Shown: piece after piece, positions 1 to 7,385 of the stretch
Numbering within the stretch: position 1 is the stretch's first letter
Layout of the letters: each line of letters starts with the position of its first letter
Assembly (NCBI GenBank): GCA_027451265.1
Contig: DAIDJT010000092.1
Location: 1-9,270, forward strand
Reading direction: 5' to 3'
DNA from: Bacteroidales bacterium
GTDB taxonomy: Bacteria > Bacteroidota > Bacteroidia > Bacteroidales > VadinHA17
Length of the DNA: 9,270 nucleotides
Made by a program: the position numbers and the translations under genes
Notes under the pieces: generated by a model
What the model was told of the DNA's origin: nothing
Databases searched by the model: none
Seen by the model: the letters and a program-made list of their open reading frames with translations, nothing else

Positions 1-2
1 GT

Positions 3-149
3 TTGACATTAATGGGCGGCATTGGAACAGGCGCAGGTTACATGACGGTGGCCGGTCCGATCAGGATAGGCATAATGTACGGGTTGTATGACCGGCAGGT
101 ACTCTACAGGAATATAAAGGGATACGTAAGCATGGGATTCAGCTTCTGA
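3..149 (+). CDS. C-terminal end of an outer-membrane beta-barrel protein (partial; Omp85/patatin-type barrel likely)
   Basis: The left edge of the window is inside a coding region. Frame 3 is open from the first complete codon and ends at TGA 147-149, giving 48 residues. They read as two or three amphipathic beta strands with a glycine-rich turn (GGIGTGAGYMTVAGPIRIG) and finish in KGYVSMGFSF. A terminal phenylalanine preceded by alternating hydrophobic residues is the classic beta-signal recognised by the BAM machinery, so the parent protein is very probably an integral outer-membrane barrel. The phrase GPIRIGIMYG resembles the last strands of BamA/TamA proteins and of Bacteroidota patatin-like phospholipases that carry a surface-antigen barrel, but I cannot tell these apart from 48 residues. 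The TPR gene starts 59 bases downstream on the same strand and no terminator is visible between them, so read-through is possible. Confidence is good for a barrel C-terminus and low for the exact family. Confidence 0.65.
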   Translation: MTLMGGIGTGAGYMTVAGPIRIGIMYGLYDRQVLYRNIKGYVSMGFSF

Positions 150-208
150 ACCCAGTGACTGGCCCGATTGTTGTCTTATTCCACTCAAGGGGCATCAGGA
201 AACAGGTT

Positions 209-2449
209 ATGAATATAAATACAGTCATACTGCAGCACAAAAGCGTTTGTAATCTCATCGTACGGAAAAAAGTACGGCAGAGTTTTGAAATCATATCAGA
301 TATGCTTGATAATGTGTCTGCTGGTGAATTGAAGGACCAATTTGCCGAACTGCAGATGACCTACAGGAATATACTCAGATACACTGTGGAAGGCATTCAT
401 GACCCGGAACGCCAGAAGGTTTATAACAGGCTATTGCAGAACATCCTCAGGCTGAACGACAGGATCAAACAGGACATTTTGGCACGTTTTTCCGGATGGT
501 ACACTTACTCTGTCAGAGCAAGGGAGCAGAAGGAGGAGAGGCTCAGGGGAGGAAACATCATTCAAAGTGTAGATGACCTGGTATTCAAATCACGGCTTGA
601 CTCTCTCCTTTCCTCCGCAGAAATAGGCAGGCCTGCTCCACAGAGCGAAGCAGCCAGGGAAATGGAACGGTTGTCAGGGATTATCTTCAACCATCTGTGG
701 CTTACAGATTATTACGGTGAGGCAGAGGAGAGCCTCCTCGATCTGCTTATCGGGTCCGGCCGTTTTGAGTGGCATGAAACAGCCACCTTTGTCAGCGCGA
801 TAACGCTTAGCAGCCTGAGGGTCTGGGACCCTGCCAAGATAAAGCTGCTCGCAAAACTGACTGCTGACCTGACACCTCATGTGGCGGAGAGAGCCGTCAC
901 CGGCCTGGTATTCAGCCTTCACTATTATGATGACCGGCTTCACCTGTATCCGGAAATAATAAAGACGGTCAGGGACCTTTCTGAAGTGAAGGTATTCAGG
1001 GAACGATGCCGTATCGTCGTGCTTCAGGCTATCAGGTCACGTTATACCGAACAGCTGAGCCGGAGAATGAACGAAGAAATACTGCCCAGGGTCGTCAGGC
1101 TTAAACCTCGGATTGAGGAGAAGCTTGACCTTGACAGGATATTGGGGGAAAACCCGGAAGAGGGACAGAATCCTGACTGGTCTGAAATGTTCAGCGGATC
1201 GGAGGAGATGTTTAAAACCATGGAAGAACTGACAAACCTCCAGATGGAAGGCTCCGATGTTTATATGTCAGCCTTCTCGGGGCTCAAGAAGTTTGACTTT
1301 TTCAGGGAACTGCGAAACTGGTTCATCCCCTTTTACCCTGACCATGAAGCTGTAGACTCAATTTTCAGGGATGAGATACTCGGGCCGGGCATCAATGAGC
1401 TGTCGGAAGCACTCTATAAAACACCCTTCATCTGCAATTCTGACAAGTTTTCTCTCATCCTCAACATGAAATACCTTCCGGCCGAACAGAAGAGCATGAT
1501 GCTTAAAGTATTCCGTATGGAACTGGAGGGTCTGGAACAGATGAAGTATGACAATGAGCTTACTGATCCTGCGGCAGTTTTCAGAACAACAGTGACCCAG
1601 TATGTCCAGGATCTTTACCGGTTTTTCAAGCTCTCTGATTTCAGAAATGAGTTTGACGATTTCTTCACCGGAAGGCTTGATTTGTACAACTCACTCTTTT
1701 ACAGGGAGACCTGCGGATCAGTCACTGATGACCGGTCGATGGCTGATTATTTCTTCAGCAAGGAGTATTACGAGGATGCCCTTGCGCTGTACAACACAAT
1801 TCTCAGGAGCGTAACCAATGATGCGGAGCTTTATGAGAAAGCCGGTTATTGCCATCAGAAGGCAGGCGATTATGAAAAAGCCCTGGAGAAGTATTCTATG
1901 GCCACAATTATTGAGTCACACACCTGGACTCTGCGTAAGACCGGACTCTGCCTTCGCAGGCTGGGCAGGCCGCAAGAAGCCCTTGAAGTCTACCGCAGGG
2001 CCCTTCAGAATGAACCTGATGACCTGAACACAATATTGATGATTGCGCATTGCTGCCTTGACACCGCCAATTATGACGAAGCCCTGAAACACTACTTCAG
2101 GGTGGAATATGAAAGCCCGGGCAACTCAAAGGTACTGAGACCAATAGCCTGGTGCTGCCTTGTCACCCGAAGGTATACCGATGCTGAAAAGTACTTCGGG
2201 AGACTTGCAGAGACCGGACTGACCCCTTATGACCGCATTAACATGGGTCATCTGGCTCTTTGCCAGGGCGATACAAAATCAGCCGCCGGACACTATGTGA
2301 GTGCCGTGGCCGGGGGAGAAATGACCGCAGAAAGCTTTCTGTCTGCCTTCAGTGATGATGTGGAGGTCCTGGCTGCAAACGGCGTCAATCCTGACGACCT
2401 GCCTATCCTTATTGACTATGTTCTGATGAACCTGAAAAAGGAGAACTGA
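209..2449 (+). CDS. TPR-repeat protein with a long uncharacterised helical N-terminal region
   Basis: The product is 746 residues from ATG 209. An in-frame GTG at 155 would add 18 residues (MTGPIVVLFHSRGIRKQV), but I prefer the ATG because the added part looks like untranslated sequence and overlaps the short leader after the barrel gene. There is no signal peptide or membrane segment, so the protein is probably cytoplasmic. Residues 1-500 are mostly helical with no domain I can name. A distinctive block at about 345-375 (QMEGSDVYMSAFSGLKKF, then NWFIPFYPDH) looks strongly constrained, and I associate it with a Bacteroidota-wide family of unknown function. Residues 511-690 contain about five TPR units, for example the helix pairs around DYEKALEKY, RPQEALEVYRRALQNEPDD and NYDEALKHYFRVEYESPG. 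TPRs mediate protein-protein contacts, so a scaffold or chaperone role is possible, but no enzyme motif is visible. The gene converges on the LysM gene, with 7 bases between the stop codons. Confidence 0.85.
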   Translation: MNINTVILQHKSVCNLIVRKKVRQSFEIISDMLDNVSAGELKDQFAELQMTYRNILRYTVEGIHDPERQKVYNRLLQNILRLNDRIKQDILARFSGWYTYSVRAREQKEERLRGGNIIQSVDDLVFKSRLDSLLSSAEIGRPAPQSEAAREMERLSGIIFNHLWLTDYYGEAEESLLDLLIGSGRFEWHETATFVSAITLSSLRVWDPAKIKLLAKLTADLTPHVAERAVTGLVFSLHYYDDRLHLYPEIIKTVRDLSEVKVFRERCRIVVLQAIRSRYTEQLSRRMNEEILPRVVRLKPRIEEKLDLDRILGENPEEGQNPDWSEMFSGSEEMFKTMEELTNLQMEGSDVYMSAFSGLKKFDFFRELRNWFIPFYPDHEAVDSIFRDEILGPGINELSEALYKTPFICNSDKFSLILNMKYLPAEQKSMMLKVFRMELEGLEQMKYDNELTDPAAVFRTTVTQYVQDLYRFFKLSDFRNEFDDFFTGRLDLYNSLFYRETCGSVTDDRSMADYFFSKEYYEDALALYNTILRSVTNDAELYEKAGYCHQKAGDYEKALEKYSMATIIESHTWTLRKTGLCLRRLGRPQEALEVYRRALQNEPDDLNTILMIAHCCLDTANYDEALKHYFRVEYESPGNSKVLRPIAWCCLVTRRYTDAEKYFGRLAETGLTPYDRINMGHLALCQGDTKSAAGHYVSAVAGGEMTAESFLSAFSDDVEVLAANGVNPDDLPILIDYVLMNLKKEN

Positions 2450-2456
2450 ACTGGTC

Positions 2457-4466
2457 TTACCAGGTATTCCCCTCTTCAGTTGACTGATAACCTGCTCTCA
2501 CTATCTCTATTGTCATATCCTTGTGATAGCGGAGCATGAACAGTCCCCTGTTTTCATAACCGTTTTGACGGCTGTCACGCCTGAAGTCAGGATCGAGGCA
2601 TAAAAGCTCAGGGTTAAAGGTCCCCGGATCCTTCAGGAAACCTTTGCCGCCTGTGGCAATGCCGCCTATGAAGTACCACGCCAGGTCAAAGCCACGCCAG
2701 GCAAAACTCTCGGCCATGGGCTCAGTCCTGAACTTCTTCATGTACATTGAAGAAAACGACTTCGCTGCAGGTGACTCGAAATCAATATAGCTTTCCGAGG
2801 GAATATGCAGTTCGAGGTCATAGTAATACTTAAGGTCTATTGTTTCAAGGCCTCGTATTTCGGGGTAGCCGATAACCATGATATTATACCTCTTCGTAAG
2901 ACTGTGCAGCGCTGAGAAAGCCGAGCTGACGACAGGTGTGCTTGTTGTGGAAAGCACGATTATGTTCTTCCGCTCATGGTCAAGCTGGCTTTCAAAAGAA
3001 GCAACGTTGCTGTATACATTGCGCTTTTCAGTCACCCCGGTATAGAAGTAATGCACAACGTTCCCGGTGTCTGAAGCGGAGCTGTCTGCTGCGGCTCTCC
3101 TGACTTTCTGCCAAAGCATGGCAGTCGCCGGGTCATACATTGCGCTGTCTGCATACAAAAATATGACTCTGCTTCCCGGGTTGGCACCCACCTCTCCGGC
3201 AATGACATCCTGGATGACTCCCTGGCCCGGGAACACCCTGTAAAGGGTAGGTTTGTTCTCTTGAATGTGACTGTCACGCAGAGGCACCGGCGAGACAACA
3301 GGTATATCCCTTTCGGCAGCCCAGCCGGCGATCTGCTCAAGGTTAGATGAAAACACCGGACCTATAATCAGGTCCACATCATCCAGGGCACCGGTTCTGA
3401 GCAGTCTCTTAATCTCGGCAGAGTCTGCCCCGGTGTCATAAACCTCCATCTCCACGGTCAGACCGAGAGACCGGAGACTGTCAACGTCAATAAGCATACC
3501 CTCATAAGCCTCCAGGAAGGGAAGGCTTCCCTCATATATCCGGGAGGTTGTTCTTGCCTGGTCACGAGCTGAAGCGTTGCCGCGGACATCCGTTACTGCT
3601 GTGTCGGCATAGGCCCTCGCGTTGTTTTCCCTTATGAAGAAGGGGAAAAGCACGGCTACCCTCACAGTACCATCAAGCCTCCCGATGGTGGTCCTGTTTC
3701 CGGGTACGGTGAAGACCTCAGCTTTATCTGGAACAGCCATCGTGTCGGCGGGGAGTGTGTCTGCAGGCGTTACTTCCTCTATCTGTCCGCGTTCCGGTTT
3801 CTGATCCGTTCTCTGGTCAGAACCCCTGTTTGATGTTCCTTTTCGCGGAATCACCAGGATATCGCCCTCGTGAGGGAAAAGCAGCCCCCTGTTGGCTTTT
3901 TTCAGTTCTCTTACCGAAATGCCGTAATCATTGGCTATTGTTCCGAGTGTTTCACCTCTTTTAACACGGTGACGAACCTCGCGCTCATTCTGAGCTGTGG
4001 TGTTCTGCTGCGGAGGAGTGCTTTGTCCGGCGCCGGTGACGGTAGTCCTTCCCTGGCCCGCCTGGCTTGTTCCCGCTGACTGCCCGGTATGCCCCGTCTG
4101 CCCGCCTGGCTGCTGCTGATGCGTGGTCAAACCGGCATTCTTCATCGCAGCCTGGCCCTGTTCCACAGCTGCTGCCGGGATCCTGAGCACCTGGCCATCC
4201 TTGATTGCATTGTCTGTCAGTCCGTTTTCGTGCGAAAGCAGGTCAACACTGACAGCATAGGCCCTGGCTATTGAATAGAGCGTCTGCCCTTTCAGCACCT
4301 GGTGCATGTAATAGACCTTCCCCTCCACCACAATCTTCTGACCTGAGATCGTTACAGGAACCGGGTTGGGTGTCTGGGCCTCGAGCAACACAGGTATCAG
4401 AACCGCTGCAAAAATCAGCAGGGTTGCCATGCGCCACCATTGAAAAACTCTCTTCTTTTCTTCCAT
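2457..4466 (-). CDS. Secreted protein: signal peptide, two LysM domains, type I periplasmic-binding fold
   Basis: Starting at ATG 4466 the product is 669 residues. The frame also offers ATG 4478 and GTG 4493. I chose 4466 because MEEKKRVFQWW gives a normal basic signal-peptide n-region. A hydrophobic core (ATLLIFAAVLIPVLL) leads to EAQ, so the mature protein probably begins with Gln, as is common in Bacteroidota. LysM 1 lies at residues 53-97 (YYMHQVLKGQTLYSIARAY to LRIP) and LysM 2 at 165-207 (HRVKRGETLGTIANDYG to LVIP). A Gln/Gly/Thr-rich linker of about 65 residues separates them, and a second linker follows. From about residue 267 (VRVAVLFPFF) to the end is a type I periplasmic-binding fold like that of Leu/Ile/Val-binding proteins, often annotated as an ABC transporter substrate-binding protein. 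LysM binds peptidoglycan, so the protein is probably anchored to the wall. No permease or ATPase gene is nearby, so a transport role is doubtful. A sensor or regulatory role, loosely like LpoA, is an inference. It is the last gene of the phoH-purC unit. Confidence 0.85.
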   Translation of the reverse strand: MEEKKRVFQWWRMATLLIFAAVLIPVLLEAQTPNPVPVTISGQKIVVEGKVYYMHQVLKGQTLYSIARAYAVSVDLLSHENGLTDNAIKDGQVLRIPAAAVEQGQAAMKNAGLTTHQQQPGGQTGHTGQSAGTSQAGQGRTTVTGAGQSTPPQQNTTAQNEREVRHRVKRGETLGTIANDYGISVRELKKANRGLLFPHEGDILVIPRKGTSNRGSDQRTDQKPERGQIEEVTPADTLPADTMAVPDKAEVFTVPGNRTTIGRLDGTVRVAVLFPFFIRENNARAYADTAVTDVRGNASARDQARTTSRIYEGSLPFLEAYEGMLIDVDSLRSLGLTVEMEVYDTGADSAEIKRLLRTGALDDVDLIIGPVFSSNLEQIAGWAAERDIPVVSPVPLRDSHIQENKPTLYRVFPGQGVIQDVIAGEVGANPGSRVIFLYADSAMYDPATAMLWQKVRRAAADSSASDTGNVVHYFYTGVTEKRNVYSNVASFESQLDHERKNIIVLSTTSTPVVSSAFSALHSLTKRYNIMVIGYPEIRGLETIDLKYYYDLELHIPSESYIDFESPAAKSFSSMYMKKFRTEPMAESFAWRGFDLAWYFIGGIATGGKGFLKDPGTFNPELLCLDPDFRRDSRQNGYENRGLFMLRYHKDMTIEIVRAGYQSTEEGNTW

Positions 4467-4510
4467 CAAATGAGTCATCCTTGTTAGTGTCACCCCTTTT
4501 TCAATCTCAC

Positions 4511-5461
4511 TTACAGCTGTTTAAGGTAGCTGTTGACGTTCCTCTCTATCCTCCTGACGGGGTCTTCTGTATCAGCCTTTACAAATTCCCTGCCGGTAAT
4601 GTGCTCATATAGCTCAATGTACCTTTCTGATATCTCCCTGACAATCTCCGGAGTCATTTCGGGAACCTTTTCACCGCTTCTCCCCTGGAAGCCGTTGGCC
4701 ATCAGCCACTCGCGCACAAACTCCTTTGAGAGTTGCCTCTGTTGCTCGCCGCGGGCAAACCTCTCCTCATAACCTTCTGAATAAAAATACCTTGAGCTGT
4801 CCGGAGTATGGATCTCATCAATAAGATATATTTTCCCGTCCCGCTTTCCGAACTCATACTTGGTATCGACAAGTATAAGGCCCTGCTTCGCGGCTATCTC
4901 TGTTCCCCTCATGAAAAGCCTCATCGAATAGTCTTCAAGCATACGGTACTCCTCTTCAGAGACCAGGCTGGTCCTGATTATCTCCGCTGCTGAAATATCC
5001 TGGTCATGGAGGCCATGTTCCGCCTTGGTGGTGGGTGTTATCAGCGGTTTTTCAAACTTCTGGTGTTCTCTCATCCCTTCAGGGAGGGGAATGCCGCAGA
5101 TCTCCCTGCCGCCTGCCTTGTAGAGCCTCCATGAACTTCCGGTCAGGTAGCCCCGAACAATCATTTCGACCGGGTAGGTCTGGCATCTCACACCGACAGT
5201 CACATTGGGATCGGGAGATGCTATGTTCCATACAGGTACAATATCACTCACCATTTCAAGGAACATGGCAGCTATCTGATTGAGGACCTGCCCTTTGTAG
5301 GGTATGCCCTCCGGGAGCACCACGTCAAACGCCGAAATGCGGTCAGTGGCTACCATCAGCAAATACCTGTCATCAATATTGTAAACGTCGCGGACCTTCC
5401 CGCGATAAACGCCCTTCTGCAGCGGGAAATGGAAATCTGTTCCGGTAATAGACTTTGCCAT
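4511..5461 (-). CDS. purC: Phosphoribosylaminoimidazole-succinocarboxamide synthase (SAICAR synthase)
   Basis: This enzyme joins CAIR and L-aspartate with ATP to make SAICAR, a late step of purine (IMP) synthesis in the cytoplasm. The 316-residue product starts at ATG 5461 and is full length for the longer, yeast ADE1-like form found in Bacteroidota, as against about 237 residues in E. coli. The nucleotide-binding and catalytic signatures are all present in order: GKVRDVY (21-27), ATDRISAFDV (38-47), VRGYLTGSSW (102-111), TPTTKAEHG (142-150), LILVDTKYEFG (195-205) and DEIHTPDSSRY (215-225). No key residue is missing. The gene starts 8 bases after the phoH stop codon, and the LysM gene follows 17-44 bases downstream depending on its start, so the three are probably co-transcribed. 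No purine riboswitch or PurR-like site is visible before it, so expression probably follows the phoH promoter. Confidence 0.97.
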   Translation of the reverse strand: MAKSITGTDFHFPLQKGVYRGKVRDVYNIDDRYLLMVATDRISAFDVVLPEGIPYKGQVLNQIAAMFLEMVSDIVPVWNIASPDPNVTVGVRCQTYPVEMIVRGYLTGSSWRLYKAGGREICGIPLPEGMREHQKFEKPLITPTTKAEHGLHDQDISAAEIIRTSLVSEEEYRMLEDYSMRLFMRGTEIAAKQGLILVDTKYEFGKRDGKIYLIDEIHTPDSSRYFYSEGYEERFARGEQQRQLSKEFVREWLMANGFQGRSGEKVPEMTPEIVREISERYIELYEHITGREFVKADTEDPVRRIERNVNSYLKQL

Positions 5462-5469
5462 GTTATTTT

Positions 5470-6444
5470 TTATTGGTTCTGTGACTCTTCTTTTCTGTTT
5501 CTCTCATCGCTGCCATAAGCCCTGACTATATGCTTGACAAGCCGGTGCCTGACTATATCCCTCTCGTCAAAACGGATCACGGTAACCCCTTCAATGCCTT
5601 CGAGGAGCTTCATTGCCTGCAGCAAACCCGAATCGTTTCTTCTTGGCAGGTCAATCTGTGTGGTATCACCTGTCAGGATGAACTTTGAGCTTACGCCCAT
5701 CCTGGTCAGGAACATCTTAAGCTGGCTTACTGTTGCATTCTGTGCTTCGTCTAGTATTACGAAGCAGCTCTCAAGTGTTCTTCCCCTCATAAATGCCATC
5801 GGGGCAATCTGTACCGTCCCGTCCTCTATCCACTGTTCAAGCTTGCGGAAAGGGATCATGTCTTGCAGCGCATCATAGAGAGGTTGCAGATAGGGGTCAA
5901 GTTTGTCCTTCATGTCACCGGGAAGAAAGCCCAGCCGCTCCCCGGCCTCAACGGCGGGACGGGTGAGCACTATCTTCTTTACCTCATGGTTCTTCAGCGC
6001 CCTGACGGCCAGCGCGATGGCTGTGTAGGTCTTGCCTGTACCCGCAGGCCCCTCGGCAATTATAAGATCGTTGGCAGCGTATTCCTTCACCAGCTGCAGC
6101 TGGTTGACGGTGCGTGCCCTGATGGGCCTTCCGCTTGTACCGAAAACGAGCGCATCCTCAAAATCACCGCTGGCAGCCGAACGCATGTGGTCATCATCAA
6201 GCATAAGCCTTTCAAGATCACCCTCTTCAAGCCGGTTGTAACGCCTGTAATAATCAATCAGCTCATTCATCCTCGATACAAAGGCTGAAACCTCATCGGC
6301 CTCCCCTACACATTTAATTTCATTACCCCTTGCAATCAGCCTGATTTTCGGGAAATAACCCTGTATCAGATCAAGCAGCCTGTTACCGGGCCCCAGCATG
6401 ACCAGAGGTTCTATCCCCTCAAGCAAAATAACCTGTTCCGTCAT
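5470..6444 (-). CDS. phoH: PhoH-family ATPase (PhoH-like/YbeZ type)
   Basis: The 324-residue product is normal for the family and starts at ATG 6444. PhoH proteins are cytoplasmic P-loop NTPases related to the core of superfamily 1 helicases. In several bacteria they work with the YbeY endoribonuclease in RNA processing and ribosome maturation. Visible motifs are an N-terminal KH-like region (residues 1-110), Walker A GPAGTGKT (132-139), the conserved VLTRPAVEAGERLGFLPGD block (159-177), Walker B FVILDEAQN (228-236) and the sensor motif TGDTTQIDLP (258-267). The last 15 residues are charged and glutamine-rich. It is the first gene of the minus-strand unit phoH-purC-LysM protein. PhoH next to purC is an arrangement I associate with Bacteroidota. 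The functional reason for the pairing is unknown, and ybeY is not in the window. On the minus strand the best promoter-like string is TTACTTTG (6535 to 6528), one mismatch from TAnnTTTG and without a clear -33 partner. Confidence 0.95.
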   Translation of the reverse strand: MTEQVILLEGIEPLVMLGPGNRLLDLIQGYFPKIRLIARGNEIKCVGEADEVSAFVSRMNELIDYYRRYNRLEEGDLERLMLDDDHMRSAASGDFEDALVFGTSGRPIRARTVNQLQLVKEYAANDLIIAEGPAGTGKTYTAIALAVRALKNHEVKKIVLTRPAVEAGERLGFLPGDMKDKLDPYLQPLYDALQDMIPFRKLEQWIEDGTVQIAPMAFMRGRTLESCFVILDEAQNATVSQLKMFLTRMGVSSKFILTGDTTQIDLPRRNDSGLLQAMKLLEGIEGVTVIRFDERDIVRHRLVKHIVRAYGSDERNRKEESQNQ

Positions 6445-6555
6445 CTGCCTCTCTTCTCCAGCTCTTTCTAAAGAATTATCCTTAAGTTAATTACGACCGT
6501 GACCGTTTTTGAATATCCATTCTTCCGCAAAGTAAGTTTATTTTTTGCAGAAGAC

Positions 6556-6563
6556 TATCTTTG
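6556..6563 (+). promoter_or_regulatory. Bacteroidota-type -7 promoter element TATCTTTG for the DUF62-mazG pair
   Basis: TATCTTTG matches the primary sigma factor -7 consensus of Bacteroidota (TAnnTTTG) at every fixed position. It lies 16 bases before ATG 6580, so transcription would begin around 6568-6571 and leave a leader of only about 10 bases. No good TTTG appears at the expected -33 spacing, which keeps confidence moderate. A promoter here fits the choice of ATG 6580 as the start and argues against the upstream GTG 6499, which would place the promoter inside the gene. Confidence 0.5.
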
Positions 6564-6579
6564 CTGTAACAATTTTAGG

Positions 6580-7374
6580 ATGCCGCTCATCACGCTGACA
6601 ACCGAGTGGAGGGAAGATGACTTCTTCAACGGGATACTCAGGGGGAAACTTGCCTCCGGTTGTCCCGGAGCTGTCATTGTGAACAATGCCGGAGGAATCC
6701 CTCCGCTCAACATAATGCACGGGGCTTTCGTAATCAGAAATACCTTCAGCCATTACCCGGAAGGTACCATTCATCTTATTTTCGTAAGCAGTGAAGGCCC
6801 TGCAGATCATCCGCACCTGCTCATCAGGGCACAAAACCACTGGTTCGTGGGAGCCAATAACGGTATCTTCAACCTGGTACTCAACTCTGAACCGGACCTG
6901 ATAATCAGCCTGAAAAACGATGACGGAGATGATGAAATTACGCTGTTCTCCTCTGTTGCAGCAGCAATTGCCAGCGGAGAGGCACCCGAGAGTCTCGGGG
7001 AACGGATCACTTCGGTATCCGAAAAAGTACCGATAAGAGCCACCATTGACAGGAACGTGATTATAGGAAGCGTCATCTTCATCGACTCTTACGGAAATGC
7101 CATCACCAACATTACCCGGGAGATCTTCTCAAGAGTGTTCGAAGGGAGAAACTTCAGGATACTGATCAAGAGCAACAACTACTATACAGAAAAAATAAGC
7201 CGGTACTACCGCGAGGAGCCTGTAGGTGAAATTGTCACCCGCTTCAACTCGCTCGACCTGCTCGAACTTTCAATAAACGGGGCGAACCTTTGCCAGCTGT
7301 TCTCAGTTGAGACAGGCGATGCCGTAAGGGTTGAAGCCCGTAATCAGGGCCAGGAAAACAACGGCCTCTTTTAA
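6580..7374 (+). CDS. SAM hydroxide adenosyltransferase-family (DUF62) protein with a degenerate active site
   Basis: The product is 264 residues from ATG 6580. An in-frame GTG at 6499 would add 27 residues that overlap the promoter, so I reject it. The overall pattern is that of DUF62, the family that hydrolyses S-adenosylmethionine to adenosine and methionine and includes the fluorinase and chlorinase. The N-terminus MPLITLTTEW, the middle EGTIHLIFV and NNGIFNLV, and the C-terminal VIFIDSYGNAITNITREIF (165-183) and LLELSINGANLCQLFSVETGDAVRV line up with it. The residues that define the active site differ, however. The usual TTDFG is TTEWR (7-11), the D-x-[ST]-H segment is NNAG (35-38), VDPG-type aspartate is Ser70 with no arginine following, DNG is NNG (93-95), and the FHGRDIF-type segment is TLFSSVA (121-127). 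Catalysis by the standard mechanism therefore looks unlikely. The comparison is from memory. mazG follows after 11 bases, suggesting co-transcription. The reading frame is intact and shows no sign of decay. Confidence 0.8.
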   Translation: MPLITLTTEWREDDFFNGILRGKLASGCPGAVIVNNAGGIPPLNIMHGAFVIRNTFSHYPEGTIHLIFVSSEGPADHPHLLIRAQNHWFVGANNGIFNLVLNSEPDLIISLKNDDGDDEITLFSSVAAAIASGEAPESLGERITSVSEKVPIRATIDRNVIIGSVIFIDSYGNAITNITREIFSRVFEGRNFRILIKSNNYYTEKISRYYREEPVGEIVTRFNSLDLLELSINGANLCQLFSVETGDAVRVEARNQGQENNGLF

Positions 7375-7385
7375 ACCTTCAATAA

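Noticed and set aside
155..208. GTG 155 as the start of the TPR gene
   Set aside because: ATG 209 begins a more typical N-terminus. The 18 extra residues look like translated leader directly after the barrel gene's stop.
674..943. Minus-strand open frame inside the TPR gene
   Set aside because: It is a shadow of a coherent 746-residue protein, with no motif.
2451..2463. CTGGT-ctt-ACCAG inverted repeat at the convergent stop codons, as a possible bidirectional terminator
   Set aside because: The stem is only 5 bp with a 3-base loop, it overlaps the TAA stop of the LysM gene, and neither strand has a following T-run.
4271..4612. 113-codon plus-strand open frame spanning the junction of the LysM and purC genes
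   Set aside because: It is antisense to two well-supported genes and rich in Ser/Pro/Arg as expected of a shadow frame. It has no domain and no promoter element.
5863..6288. 141-codon plus-strand open frame antisense to phoH
   Set aside because: It lies wholly within the phoH coding region. Its composition is irregular and it has no recognisable motif. phoH has complete family motifs, so this is a shadow frame.
6499..6579. GTG 6499 as the start of the DUF62 gene
   Set aside because: The family begins at the M-P-x-[IV]-T-L-T-T sequence encoded from ATG 6580, and the extension would cover the TATCTTTG promoter element.
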